Source: Candolleomyces eurysporus (Eukaryota > Basidiomycota > Agaricomycetes > Agaricales > Psathyrellaceae). Taken from it: a DNA stretch of 64,000 nucleotides. This document shows positions 55,198 to 64,000 of this stretch, one piece after another. The notes under the pieces are model-generated. The model did not search any database. It worked only from the letters and a program-made list of their open reading frames with translations, and had not been told where the DNA came from. The position numbers were made by a program, and so were the translations under genes. Numbering within the stretch: the first letter of the stretch is position 1; each line of letters starts with the position of its first letter. Location: assembly GCA_027579435.1 (NCBI GenBank), contig JANBPK010000776.1:86570-150569 (forward strand), in the 5' to 3' direction.

Positions 55198-56003
55198 ATG
55201 TCTGATTCCCTCGTTCCTCAAGGGTGAGTTAGAGCTTTTNGCGAATCTTTCTCATTTCCTCACGGGTTTCATCGATGTAGATTTGGCTACGTTGGCGCAG
55301 CCTTGTTGTCGACAGTTTTCCTGTTGCTCGGCCAGTCTCAGGTTGTCTCATTCAAGCGCCGAAAGTCTGGCATTGCCTACCCTCAGAGTGAGCTTCTAGT
55401 CCGAGCGAGCTTTGTTCATGATGCTGAACTTGATATAGTGTACGCTGAGAAGGCGCAAGAAAAGGAATCCAAAGACGCANTGATCTTCAACTGTGCCCAG
55501 CGTATGTCNNNTCTNCTCGAGGTGCTGCTGTAGATCTCAACTCCAAACNAGGTGCCCACCAGAACACNCTCGAATANATCCCCGCTGTCTATGTCACGTA
55601 CGNTACAGTTTGTCCNCCGTGTCCTTGGACTACTCATCGAGCTCTGTTTCTGCAGCACCATCATCGCCGGACTGCAATATCCAGTCTTCTCTGCCTCTGT
55701 CTGTGCTGGTTGGGTTGTTTCAAGGATCTTCTACACTCGCGGATACATCACCGGAGATCCCAAGAAGGTAAGAAAAATGTTACTCGGTTGGCTGGGCAAG
55801 CTTAGTGACTTTTCATCTTTTACAGAGGGTGAGCGTCGTCTATGGTCTGGCAACTGTGGGATTGCTAGGTACGTGTGTCTACATATTCACACTGCTGTTC
55901 AAGTCCGTTAAATTTTCCTCCTCCGACGATCGAACTTCCAGGCAACTTGTTTTTGTCTACCTATGTTGCTGGTGGATGGGTTATGCAGAATCTCAAGCTT
56001 TAG
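55198..56003 (+). CDS. MAPEG family protein, microsomal glutathione S-transferase 3 type (copy 2)
   Basis: Same family and orientation as its left neighbour. The start at 55198 gives MSDSLVPQG. Exons continue with FGYVGAALLSTVFLLLGQ, FKRRKSGIAYPQ, MYAEKAQEKESKDA, IFNCAQRAHQNTLEYIPAVY, TIIAGLQYPVFSASVCAG, IFYTRGYITGDPKK, RVSVVYGLATVGLLG and NLFLSTYVAGGWVMQNLKL, ending at TAG 56001-56003. The signature NCAQRAHQNTLEYIP is intact. Introns occupy positions equivalent to those of copy 1, showing a tandem duplication. A TATA box stands 100 bp upstream, so strong or inducible expression is plausible. Confidence 0.85.
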
Positions 56004-56270
56004 ACACACGACTGTATGATATNTCCCTAGTTGCTATTCTATATATACCCACCTATGAACACTGCCTGTGTGCTGTTTCAACTGTGCGCCAGTTTGGGGC
56101 GAAGTTGCGCCGAATCGGGAAAGTCTGCCCCTGAGCTTGGTTTAGCAAAGCAGAACCTGAGTTTGTGAGTTGCCCACAACCACCTCGACTGCCTTTACCT
56201 CAGTACATGTCAAGACCGTGTCCCCCACACCGAAAAATTGGCTTTTCCAACTCCCCCTTCTTCCCTCAGA

Positions 56271-57775
56271 ATGCCCAAGGATTCCTCGAGGCCGTCGCTA
56301 CCGACGTCCTCCTCAGATTTTGCTCTGCCACCATCGTCAAGCCCAGGCGGTTCTTTCAACTCTGTTGACGACCCCAACNTTTTTGTTCCATCGTTTTCGA
56401 CGTCCAAGTCTCCTACAGAGAAGCCACCATAGTCCCCTTGCCAATTCCTTGTCTTTCCATGCACGAAGAAGGAGCCAGACCATTAACATCGCGGAGGAGT
56501 CTGAGAGCGAGCGGGAGCGAATGTCAACAGATTCCCCCTGCAGCTCAGAGAACCATACACCACCATTGAAATCGGACAATAATGAAGAAGATTCCGCCCC
56601 CGCCAAACCGAAGCCTTCTAAGACACCTTTAACCCCCCCTCGCCGCCGGTCCTCTGCTGCGAGCATGGACTCTGATATGCCCACCATTTTCAACCGTCGC
56701 TTGAACTTCCCAGTAAGCCCTGGTTCGATTCTTTCATTGTTTCTAAGATTAATGCTCTTCACACAGCTAAAGCAGCCGCGGCTCCTCAAGATTCTGGCCG
56801 AGCCCAGACCCGAAGAAGACGAAGTCAAGTCTGAGGCCGCCTTCCAGCGACTCCTTCACTCCTCATCGGAGCTCCCTCGCACACCTCGGCCAGTCATTGA
56901 CAGAGGCCGATACCCTGAGGAAGCTGGGCATGAAGAAGAAACACAACGAGAAGCCACTCCAAGCGACGATGAGCTCGAGCTCGACGATACACCTTTCGCA
57001 TACAGCGCGCCGAGCGGAACCCAACCCATAAACATTCGTGGAATGCGCACTCCTGGAGGCAGCGCTGCGAACAGCGTAGCCGGAAGTGTTGCAGGAAGTG
57101 TCAATGGTGATGAGTTGACCGGTATGAGCATATCGGAGGCGTCCTCGAGTAATGGCTACATGCCTATGGACGTTGACATGGTACGCAATGTGTTGGGCAT
57201 TGAGGTCAACAGCACTCAAAACATGATGCAGGCGTTTGGTTCGCCCTTGCTCAGTTCAATGCCGACCGCCATGCCAAGCTCATGGAGGTATACACCCCCG
57301 CCGACCGCGGCCCAAGCTGTGCGCTCAAACAAACGAAAACGTGCGTCCCCCCCTGACTCGCTTGCGTGTATTGTATTCTGACAATCGTTGTTTGGCAGTT
57401 GAGGATCGGTTCGACCCTTACCCCACAAGTTCCAAGCGCCGCGCAGTATCACCCTCGTTGCATTACCTCAACCGCGACGCCCATTCTGTAACGGGCTCAC
57501 CAATTGGTCGGCCCAGTTCCTCGAGGATTCCCATTGCCATCCCCATCACTATCCCTTCGTCAACAGCTAGTTCGGCGGCTTCTTCGCCCACGATCTCCGG
57601 TGCTTACCCATATCCTCGAATGGTGACCAACACGTCTAGCCCAACAATGCGATCAACACCTATGCTGCTTGCCAGTCCAATTATCCGACCTTTACCCCGG
57701 CGCCGGCAGGAGGGGGAAGAACGGGAGGTCGAAGACACGGGCCAAGGTGTCCATGGGCTCCGTCTAAATGAATAA
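56271..57775 (+). CDS. Unrecognised Ser/Pro-rich protein
   Basis: I do not recognise the family. The start at 56271 gives MPKDSSRPSLPTSSSDFALP. The N at 56380 is an extra base: without it the frame reads through DPNFLFHRFRRPSLLQRSH to the acidic middle. Exons are 56271-56712, 56767-57340 and 57399-57775. Visible features are PSKTPLTPPRRRSSAASMDS (SP/TP phosphosite-rich), IFNRRLNFP, LKQPRLLKILAEPRPEEDEV, an acidic SDDELELDD, and a C-terminus with KRKLEDRFDPYPTSSKRRAV, probably a nuclear localisation signal, then Ser/Pro/Ile-rich repeats. The composition suggests a nuclear, cell-cycle-regulated protein, but this is inference only. Confidence 0.65.
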
Positions 57776-58582
57776 CTTTTGATTTCATTAACTTCTCCTT
57801 GCTTGCTTGACTCTTAATTGTATTTTAGGATCCGTTTTGGCTGGGTTGATACCTCTTTCATGTATTGCTGCCTTGCCGTTTTCATTTGTATTTGTATTTG
57901 GCATCATTCCATTCACGACTATGTCGGAAAAACCCGAAAAGTCATTTAAATGCCGCGATTGACCAAACCCTATTGCAGTTCGGTTCAACAGCTTGACGCC
58001 AGGGCTGGTCATTTCAATGGGCNAAAAAAAGCAGTGGAATGGCATCAACCGTGGGACTCAATTTCTTAAACGGCTCTCCTGGGAGCCCAAAAGCCAGGTT
58101 CAATCATTTCAATGGCAAACCAATGAATCCATCATTGATTGGAACAGGAAGGTTGGCATGGTTCATTAGAATTCAAACTAATGCGTTTAATTACAAAAAT
58201 GGAAGTTGCGACATATCCTAGTGACTGTAGTAGTGTTTATTGACCTCATGTTATTAGATTATGCTATATACATGTTACAGTATCGAAATATTGACGGCTT
58301 GAATGTCCTACCACAGCAGGCGACCCTTGGTCCCCTTGAATGATGGATGCAGGCCTCATCGCTTGAACGAGGCGATCGAGGAAGGCAGGCACTCCATCAG
58401 ATGGAGTTACCGGCACGTGGGCAACATTTTCTCCAGCCCGCACATAGCAATCTGTTCTGCACTCGTGCTCAACTCAATACAGCGCAGTACCAGGTCGTTT
58501 CGAACACGGCACGTCACCCATTGCTCGATCTCCACAGCTANCCCCCCCAATCCCCGAACGCCGATAACACGAGCAAAACACG
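57776..58582. other. Intergenic, partly repetitive
   Basis: 807 bp. The motif CATTTCAATGG occurs at 58010-58020 and again near 58107-58117, within an AT-rich, CpG-poor patch (about 57780-58260). From 58300 the sequence is ordinary and leads to the NOP6 start. No gene is seen. Confidence 0.45.
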
Positions 58583-59800
58583 ATGAGTCTCGTCGCAGAT
58601 ACCATTAAAAGGCCTCCCAACCTAAACGCCCCATCCTCATCCAATCCATCCCAAAAGCTCACCAAGAAGCAGAAAAAGAGTCTGGCATTCCGAGAACGCA
58701 AAACAGGCAAACAGAGTCGAGACACGAAAAAGTCGGCTAACCCTCCTACAAACGAAGACGAAGACGAGTATGGCCTCGCTGAAATGGACGTTAATGCGAT
58801 CCCTGCCGTGGAAGACGAGGTTCTCCCTGGCGTGGCAGGCGGTAGTGTTCAAGTGGAGGGAGTTTTGGGTGCGGAGAAAGGCAAAGTCGGCAAAGCGAAG
58901 CGAGATAAAGGCGACAAAGGCAAGGGCAAACGCCCGAATCAAGACGGAGCAGAAGCGCTGGGGGTGGCTGCTCAAGCTGGGCAAGGGAAAAAGCGGAAAA
59001 GGGAAGCGGACGAAGCGGAAGTAGACAGGGCAGGTGCTNGGGGATGNGGAGAAGGGGAGGAAGAGGAAGAAGGCGGCGAAGGAGGAGGAGGATGGGGAGG
59101 GTGAAGGGAAAGGAGATAGAGCAAAGCAGAAGTTTATTCTATTCGTCGGTATGCCCAAACTTTTCATTTTTTGCTTTCCTTATCTAACATCACCGCAGGC
59201 AATCTCAAATATACCACCTCCAAAGAAGCTATCCAGCGACATTTTGCAGCATGCAATCCTCCACCAGAAATCCGTCTGCTCACTCCGAAACCCAAACCAG
59301 GCGTCCCTACAAAGCATAAATCGAAAGGTTGCGCCTTCCTCGAATTTCCATCTAAAGTTGGCCTGCAACAAGCCCTCAAGCTACACCAGTCCATGCTCGA
59401 CGATCGAATGATCAACGTCGAATTGACAGCAGGCGGTGGAGGAAAATCCGAGGCCCGGATGAACAAGGTGAAAGAAAGAAACAAGGGGCTATTGTCGCAG
59501 AGGGTAAGTTCTTTTTCACCGGTGCCTCCGTGTTCTATACGTTTACATCGTTTCCTGCAGCAAAAGAAGGTCGACATTGCGGGCAAGAGCAAAAAGACTG
59601 CCGATGGTCTCCCATCGAGACCAGACAGACCGCAACGGTATTCGACAACCTCTGGGCTCGATGAAGCTCCGACGACGAAGAAAACGTGGACCGTTGGGGA
59701 TGAGGAAGAAGAAACTCACCGTGGAGGAAAGAAGCATGTTCGGGGGAAGAAGAAATCGAAGACCTGGGGAACAGGAGTGAACGCTATACCCGTTGGTTGA
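58583..59800 (+). CDS. NOP6: RRM ribosome-biogenesis protein, Nop6-like
   Basis: RNA-binding nucleolar protein associated with the early 90S particle. The start at 58583 gives MSLVADTIKRPPNLNAPSSS, then a Lys-rich stretch (KLTKKQKKSLAFRERK) and a long charged linker. The N at 59039 is an extra base; without it the frame reads DxEKGRKRKKAAKEEEDGEG. The single RRM has RNP2 FILFVGNLKYTT (split by the intron 59149-59198) and RNP1 KGCAFLEFPSK. Exons are 58583-59148, 59199-59513 and 59561-59800. The C-terminus reads KKHVRGKKKSKTWGTGVNAI, as in the family. Other small RRM nucleolar proteins are possible, but the architecture fits Nop6 best. Confidence 0.8.
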
Positions 59801-59912
59801 CATATATGGTTGGGATAGTAATGAGCTGTATGGTATTGGCTGTCGCACATATGCATAATTATGTCCATAAGAATAGTGTCCGTCCTGGTATATATGCGTC
59901 TACGCAATAGAT

Positions 59913-61239
59913 TCACGAAACGAGAATGAAGAGGAGGAACTGTCACAATAGTCAGATAGCTGCAACGAATAGTTCATGATTCTGACGACTCACGAAAACG
60001 ATCAGAACGCCGAAAATCTTGAGCATCAACCATCGGTCATTGGATATTCGACCCCAGTACTTGAGAAGTTCGTTATGTCCCATTCGAACGTTGTCTGCAA
60101 TGTCCTGAGTATCAGCGTCGATACGCTGAACCCTCTCTCCTTGCTCGGCAACCATATGTGCCAATTGTGTGAAGATTTGGCCCAACTCAGCGATAGTCGA
60201 TTCAATCGACTCGATGGCGGTAGACCGTTGTTGAATATAGGAATCCTGAAAAGTGACCAGGTAAGGGTTGATGAAAGATTCAGGTAGGAACTCTTCGCGC
60301 ACCTGTTGTTCTACTAGCTGCATTTGCATGAAAGCACTCCCATTCGGGTTTCCAGCACCCTCCTCCGCAGAATCCAGATCCAGCGCCAGCATATCCCCGT
60401 TTTGGGCAGCCCTGCCTTTGCCTTTAGGATCAAATTTGGCAACGCTCCCATCGCCCATGGGGTCAGCACCGCCGCGATTGTAAAGCACTGGTTCGGAGGT
60501 TAGCTCAGTCTGCCGGATAGAAGGAATGGAGCCTCACTGGAAGGAGGATGGTTGGCAGCCGTCGAGGCTGTATACATAAACTGCTCAGTCCGAGATTTTG
60601 ATTCTTTCATGTTCTAATGACTGGTAAACATCATTATAGCTGGAGCAGTTGAACATACACACCTGGGTTCGAACTTCGAGCACATCCTTGAAGGTCATAC
60701 TGGTATCAGCGAGCTTGCTCTGGAGCATCATAATGATGTTTTTGTTGTGCTCTTCAATTTGCTTCCCCTCTGCCGAGGTTGAAGCGCTCTTTGCCTCTTG
60801 CTGCTTGGCATGAGCCTGAAGTTGAGCGATTTGCTTGTTAATGCCCGCAATATCTTGCTTGATGATGAAGGTCAGCTCCTAAGCCTGCTATTAGCATATG
60901 GTGTTGAGAATTGCGTTGCAGAGTCTTACGCTAATTTCAACAGGGCGATCGTCGAAAAGGGTCTTCCGCTTGGCAACTATGAATCCGCATGAGTGCGAGG
61001 CAGAATGACACGGCACATGGGTTGGACATACGCTGGCCTAGTTTATTAAGTTTCAGGGAGGTGCTGCTTATTTCCTTGCCGATGGTCGATGCTATCCGCG
61101 AGAACTCGCTCTTGGTGCCGGACCTGTTCTGAAGGAGTCTCTGCTTTGCTTCCATTCCTCTATTCCCCAGAGCCGATCTACTGCGAATGGACTCGACACA
61201 GGTTTTGAATTCATTGGTACGGTCTTGGATGGAAGTCAT
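59913..61239 (-). CDS. SED5: Golgi syntaxin Sed5 (Qa-SNARE)
   Basis: Qa-SNARE for ER-Golgi and intra-Golgi fusion. The start at 61239 gives MTSIQDRTNEFKTCVESIRS, the Sly1-binding type N-terminus of syntaxin 5. It continues with the Habc domain (FSRIASTIGKEISSTSLKLN, LFDDRPVEIS, LTFIIKQDIAGINKQIAQLQ) and the SNARE motif (STIAELGQIFTQLAHMVAEQ, with the central Gln). The membrane anchor is split by a last intron (59993-59940, GTGAGT...GACAG): exon 59939-59913 supplies FLLFILVS after LMLKIFGVLIVF. Without this intron the anchor would end in polar residues, so the short exon is well supported. It is divergent from GPD with 200 bp between starts. Confidence 0.9.
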
Positions 61240-61439
61240 TCTAGAAAAGAAGGGAGGGTATACCAGGGGGTGGAGGACGATGAGGGGGGGACAGTTGGAG
61301 GCCGTTGAGGCACAGCGTCGGCGATTGTTCTGTAACGTGGCGCACGTGATCAGACGCGCGGTCTAAAATGGCAGGAGATTCCCACATTCCGAGCAGGGAT
61401 CGCGGCGGTGCCCCTGTCTCCACATGATGATATGCACGC

Positions 61440-63045
61440 ATGCGTCTCCCTCCTTGCTTTGCTTTAAAGCTCCGTCCATCCCCTAATTTCAGGCATCTGT
61501 CCCTTCATCCTTTGCGACGTCCACGTTTCTTTTTCTCAACCATGGTCACCTCCAAGCCCCAACCCGAATCCAATTCCAAGGTCCTCATCCTTGGCGCAGG
61601 CAATTTCGGATCCTGCTTAGCCTCCCATCTGGGTGACTCTCAGCATGATGTCTTTATGTGGGCCCGTGAGCAAGAGCTCATCAACCACTTCAATCTCCAC
61701 CACCGAAACCCCATCTACCTTGTCGACCATGACTTTCCTCAAAACATCACCGCTGTTGGCCCCGACCTTCCGAACAAAGATTTCATAGACAAGATGGATG
61801 TCTTGTTATTCGCGATCCCTACCCAGTTCCTAAGGTTCGTTTCTTACCCTACCTCGTGTCCCTCCCGTGGATCCTGACCGGTGTTAAAGAGCTAATCTAG
61901 AACACATTCGTCCCAAGTTGGACATTAATAACTTACCCTTGCTTATTTTCGTGAACAAGGGTATCGAAATCGGCACCCATGCCTTGACCCTCGAAATTAT
62001 TGTCGACACATGTGGACCAGACATTGCCAAAGCTGCGACGTTCATTGTAGGTGTCATCGTTTGAGGCTATTTCGTGCCGTGGCTCACTCGTGTTTAGTCT
62101 GGCCCATCTTTCGCCAAAGAAAGTGAGTTATTGCCTCCTTGCTGTTGGAACGTGATTCTGAAGATAGACAGTCGTGGAGAGACAGCCTACTTCTGTTTCT
62201 GTCGCTTCTTTCACTGAATCCGAAGCCGTCAAAGCCGCAAATCTTTTCCATCAGCCTCATTTTCGATGGTAAGTTTTTGCTTCCACCTCGCCCCACTTTT
62301 TGGTCTGATCGGAGAAGCTACACTGGGGGTGACCCCATCGGTATCGAATTGTCCGGTGCTCTGAAAAACGTGTACGCGATTGCTTCTGGCATGTCGGACG
62401 GTCTCGGGTTCCTCAACAATACAAGAGCGAGTACGTACCGTGCATGTGTCTAGGTTCCATTGGCTCAGGCTTGGCTCTAGTGATCATTACGCGCGGCCTT
62501 GCCGAAATGACTTGCATAGGGACGGCCTACGGTGCTTCTCCCCTGACGTTCCTGGGTCTTTCCGGAGTCGGCGACCTGTTCCTTACATGCAGTTCGTCCA
62601 ACAGCCGGAACTACACTGTCGGGTACCGCCTGGGCAAGGGAGAATCGCTGGAGACCATTATGAAGACGCTCGGAAGTGTTGCTGAGGGTGTGTCCACAAC
62701 CAAGGCTGTTAAGAAGGTGGTAGACGATCTGGGCGTCAGCGCGCCCATCGCAAGCTCGGTGCGTTCCTGCTCCCTTTGACGGGTGAAAACGGCGCTAATC
62801 AGTAATTACCAGGTGTATGATGTGCTGTATAATGGTGTGTGATTCATTGGCCGGTCCGCGGATGTTCTAACATTGGTTTGTTTCCAGGGAAGGACACGAA
62901 ACTCGCGGTGCGCCAGCTCATGGAACTTCCACCATCACGGGAACTGGAGCTGCCTCCGACGGCTGGGGGGCCTGCGCGTCAACTCCTGCGGAAGCTGGGA
63001 CTTGAGAATACGGACTTGAACACGATTATGCATCCCCATCTGTAG
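61440..63045 (+). CDS. GPD1: NAD-dependent glycerol-3-phosphate dehydrogenase
   Basis: Reduces dihydroxyacetone phosphate to glycerol-3-phosphate, for glycerol and lipid synthesis. The nucleotide-binding motif is [18 protein letters not shown], followed by [51 protein letters not shown] with the catalytic lysine, [10 protein letters not shown] and [20 protein letters not shown]. The stop is at 63045. Two in-frame ATGs exist: 61440 adds 34 residues ([20 protein letters not shown] and an Arg-rich remainder) that look like a mitochondrial presequence, and 61542 ([10 protein letters not shown]) gives the cytosolic form. The intron after 61834 ends at 61889 (giving [12 protein letters not shown]). 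The intron near 62431-62467 is inferred. Confidence 0.9.
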
Positions 63046-63312
63046 TAGATAGACGGCGGCGGCGACGAATGTGACGCGAGGCGGGCGCATGAAAAAGGGA
63101 ATTTCGGTTGTCGGCGATTTCCCGATAAGGGAGAGAAGTGACGTAAATCGGCTGACGGCGCGGATCGATCTGGAATCTTGCCACGCGAAACTGANTTTTT
63201 TTGCCAGCTTTCCGGACGTCCCGGTTTTTTCACAAATCTGGCATCCAATTTCGAGGAATTGTCCTGCCACATCTCTGCTTCCTCCCACTTTCTTTCGCCC
63301 CAAAAAGCTCAA
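63046..63312. promoter_or_regulatory. Spacer between GPD and ankyrin-CCCH gene
   Basis: 267 bp, including the GPD 3' UTR and the promoter of the next gene. No element was recognised. Confidence 0.35.
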
Positions 63313-64000
63313 ATGGTCTCTCCCCTCTGGAAGGCGTCTGCCGATGGCGACCTCAACACCGTCCTCGCCATCCTCAACGACGCCCAGCCCGTCGACCTCG
63401 AAGTCATAGGTCGGGATCGTCCCTGCCACTCTGCTTCTTCCTTGGTATTGATTCCCCTCGACAGATCACACCGGCGCGACCCCGCTCATCGAGGCCGTCA
63501 AGAACGGTCACATCGAGGTCGTCAGAGTCCTTCTGAGCAAGGGTGCGTCTTCTCCACGTCGTTCTCAGATCCATGCTGATGCCAATCCCAGGCGCCGATC
63601 CAACCAACGCCTCCGGCCAGGGAAGACCAGAGCAGTTCACTTCCGACCCAGCTATCCTTGACCTTCTGAGATCGGCCCAGCCCAGCATTCCGGATGCCTC
63701 TCCAGAAAATGTCTATGCCAATGATGACCCGACCAAGGGCTACTATGCGCCGCCCCCACCTGGTGCCTATGCTTACTACCCTAGCATCAATCCGGTCCTG
63801 TCCCCCATGGGAGACGGGGCGGTATACTATCCGCCTCCGCTTCCTCAGCCCCACCAGGGAGGGGAAAATAGTCCTACCTCTGCTGGCATCGGCCATCTCC
63901 CTCCCCCCGAGGTGGCAAGGATGATCCCCTGCCGTTACTTCCCTGCCTGTCGCTATGGCCCCCAGTGCATGTTCGCCCATCCTCAGGGTCCTTATTATCC
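63313..64000 (+). CDS. Ankyrin-repeat/CCCH zinc-finger protein, 3' end beyond window
   Basis: The start at 63313 gives MVSPLWKASADGDLNTVLAI, a first ankyrin repeat. After the intron 63410-63464 come DHTGATPLIEAVKNGHIEVV and, after the intron 63543-63591, GADPTNASGQGRPEQF. A Pro/Tyr-rich linker (YYAPPPPGAYAYYPSINPVL) leads to a CCCH finger, CRYFPACRYGPQCMFAH, which is C-x5-C-x5-C-x3-H. The combination suggests an RNA-binding regulator. The frame is open at the window end, so more fingers may follow. Family members with this layout exist widely in fungi; the function is not settled. Confidence 0.82.

Overview
The window is nuclear DNA of a filamentous basidiomycete, most likely an agaricomycete. 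The evidence is many short introns (about 45-60 bases) with GTRNGT donors, an NACHT-WD40 receptor with 14 blades, F-box/leucine-rich-repeat genes of mushroom type, and housekeeping genes of fungal type (UTP25, UTP11, LSB5, SED5, PacC/RIM101, bromodomain-less TAF1). The assembly is a low-quality draft. It carries many isolated N characters, and at least six of them are extra positions: deleting the N restores a known reading frame.

Layout: 1-6118 holds TOP3 (minus, 3' end off the window) and UTP25 (plus), divergent with 174 bp between start codons. From 6119 to about 22350 lies an accessory island that is AT-rich and almost free of CpG. It contains a Helitron PIF1-helicase relic, two decayed F-box/LRR copies, a decayed sugar-1,4-lactone oxidase, a probable Copia LTR, dispersed repeats, and the NACHT-WD40 gene. 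That gene's N-terminal exons have normal composition, while its NACHT-WD40 body lies in the CpG-poor island. From 23 to 29 kb are a small M36 peptidase fragment, poorly resolved serine/proline-rich hypothetical genes and a TPR fragment.

From 29 kb to the right end the window is dense and mostly housekeeping: CFD1 (cytosolic Fe-S assembly), RFC4 (clamp loader), a mitochondrial-type seryl-tRNA synthetase, LSB5 (actin/endocytosis), a Q-rich transcription factor with a FAR1/FLYWCH-like zinc module, UTP11, a secreted PLC-like GPI protein, AYR1, a myosin regulatory light chain, RIM101/PacC, TAF1, a PA28 proteasome activator, RRB1, two tandem MAPEG/MGST3 genes, an unrecognised Ser/Pro-rich protein, NOP6, SED5, GPD, and an ankyrin-CCCH protein cut by the window end. 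Three of these (UTP25, UTP11, NOP6) serve the small-subunit processome and RRB1 serves large-subunit assembly. The genes are not otherwise a single pathway.

The observations most worth following are: eight PacC-type GCCARG sites packed into 193 bp directly upstream of the PacC/RIM101 gene; in-frame stops in the island pseudogenes that are all TGA at places where CGA (Arg) is expected, as CpG deamination or a RIP-like process would give; the sharp composition break inside the NLR gene; GC-AG introns in three genes; and a PA28 activator with a 9-base micro-exon in a fungus.
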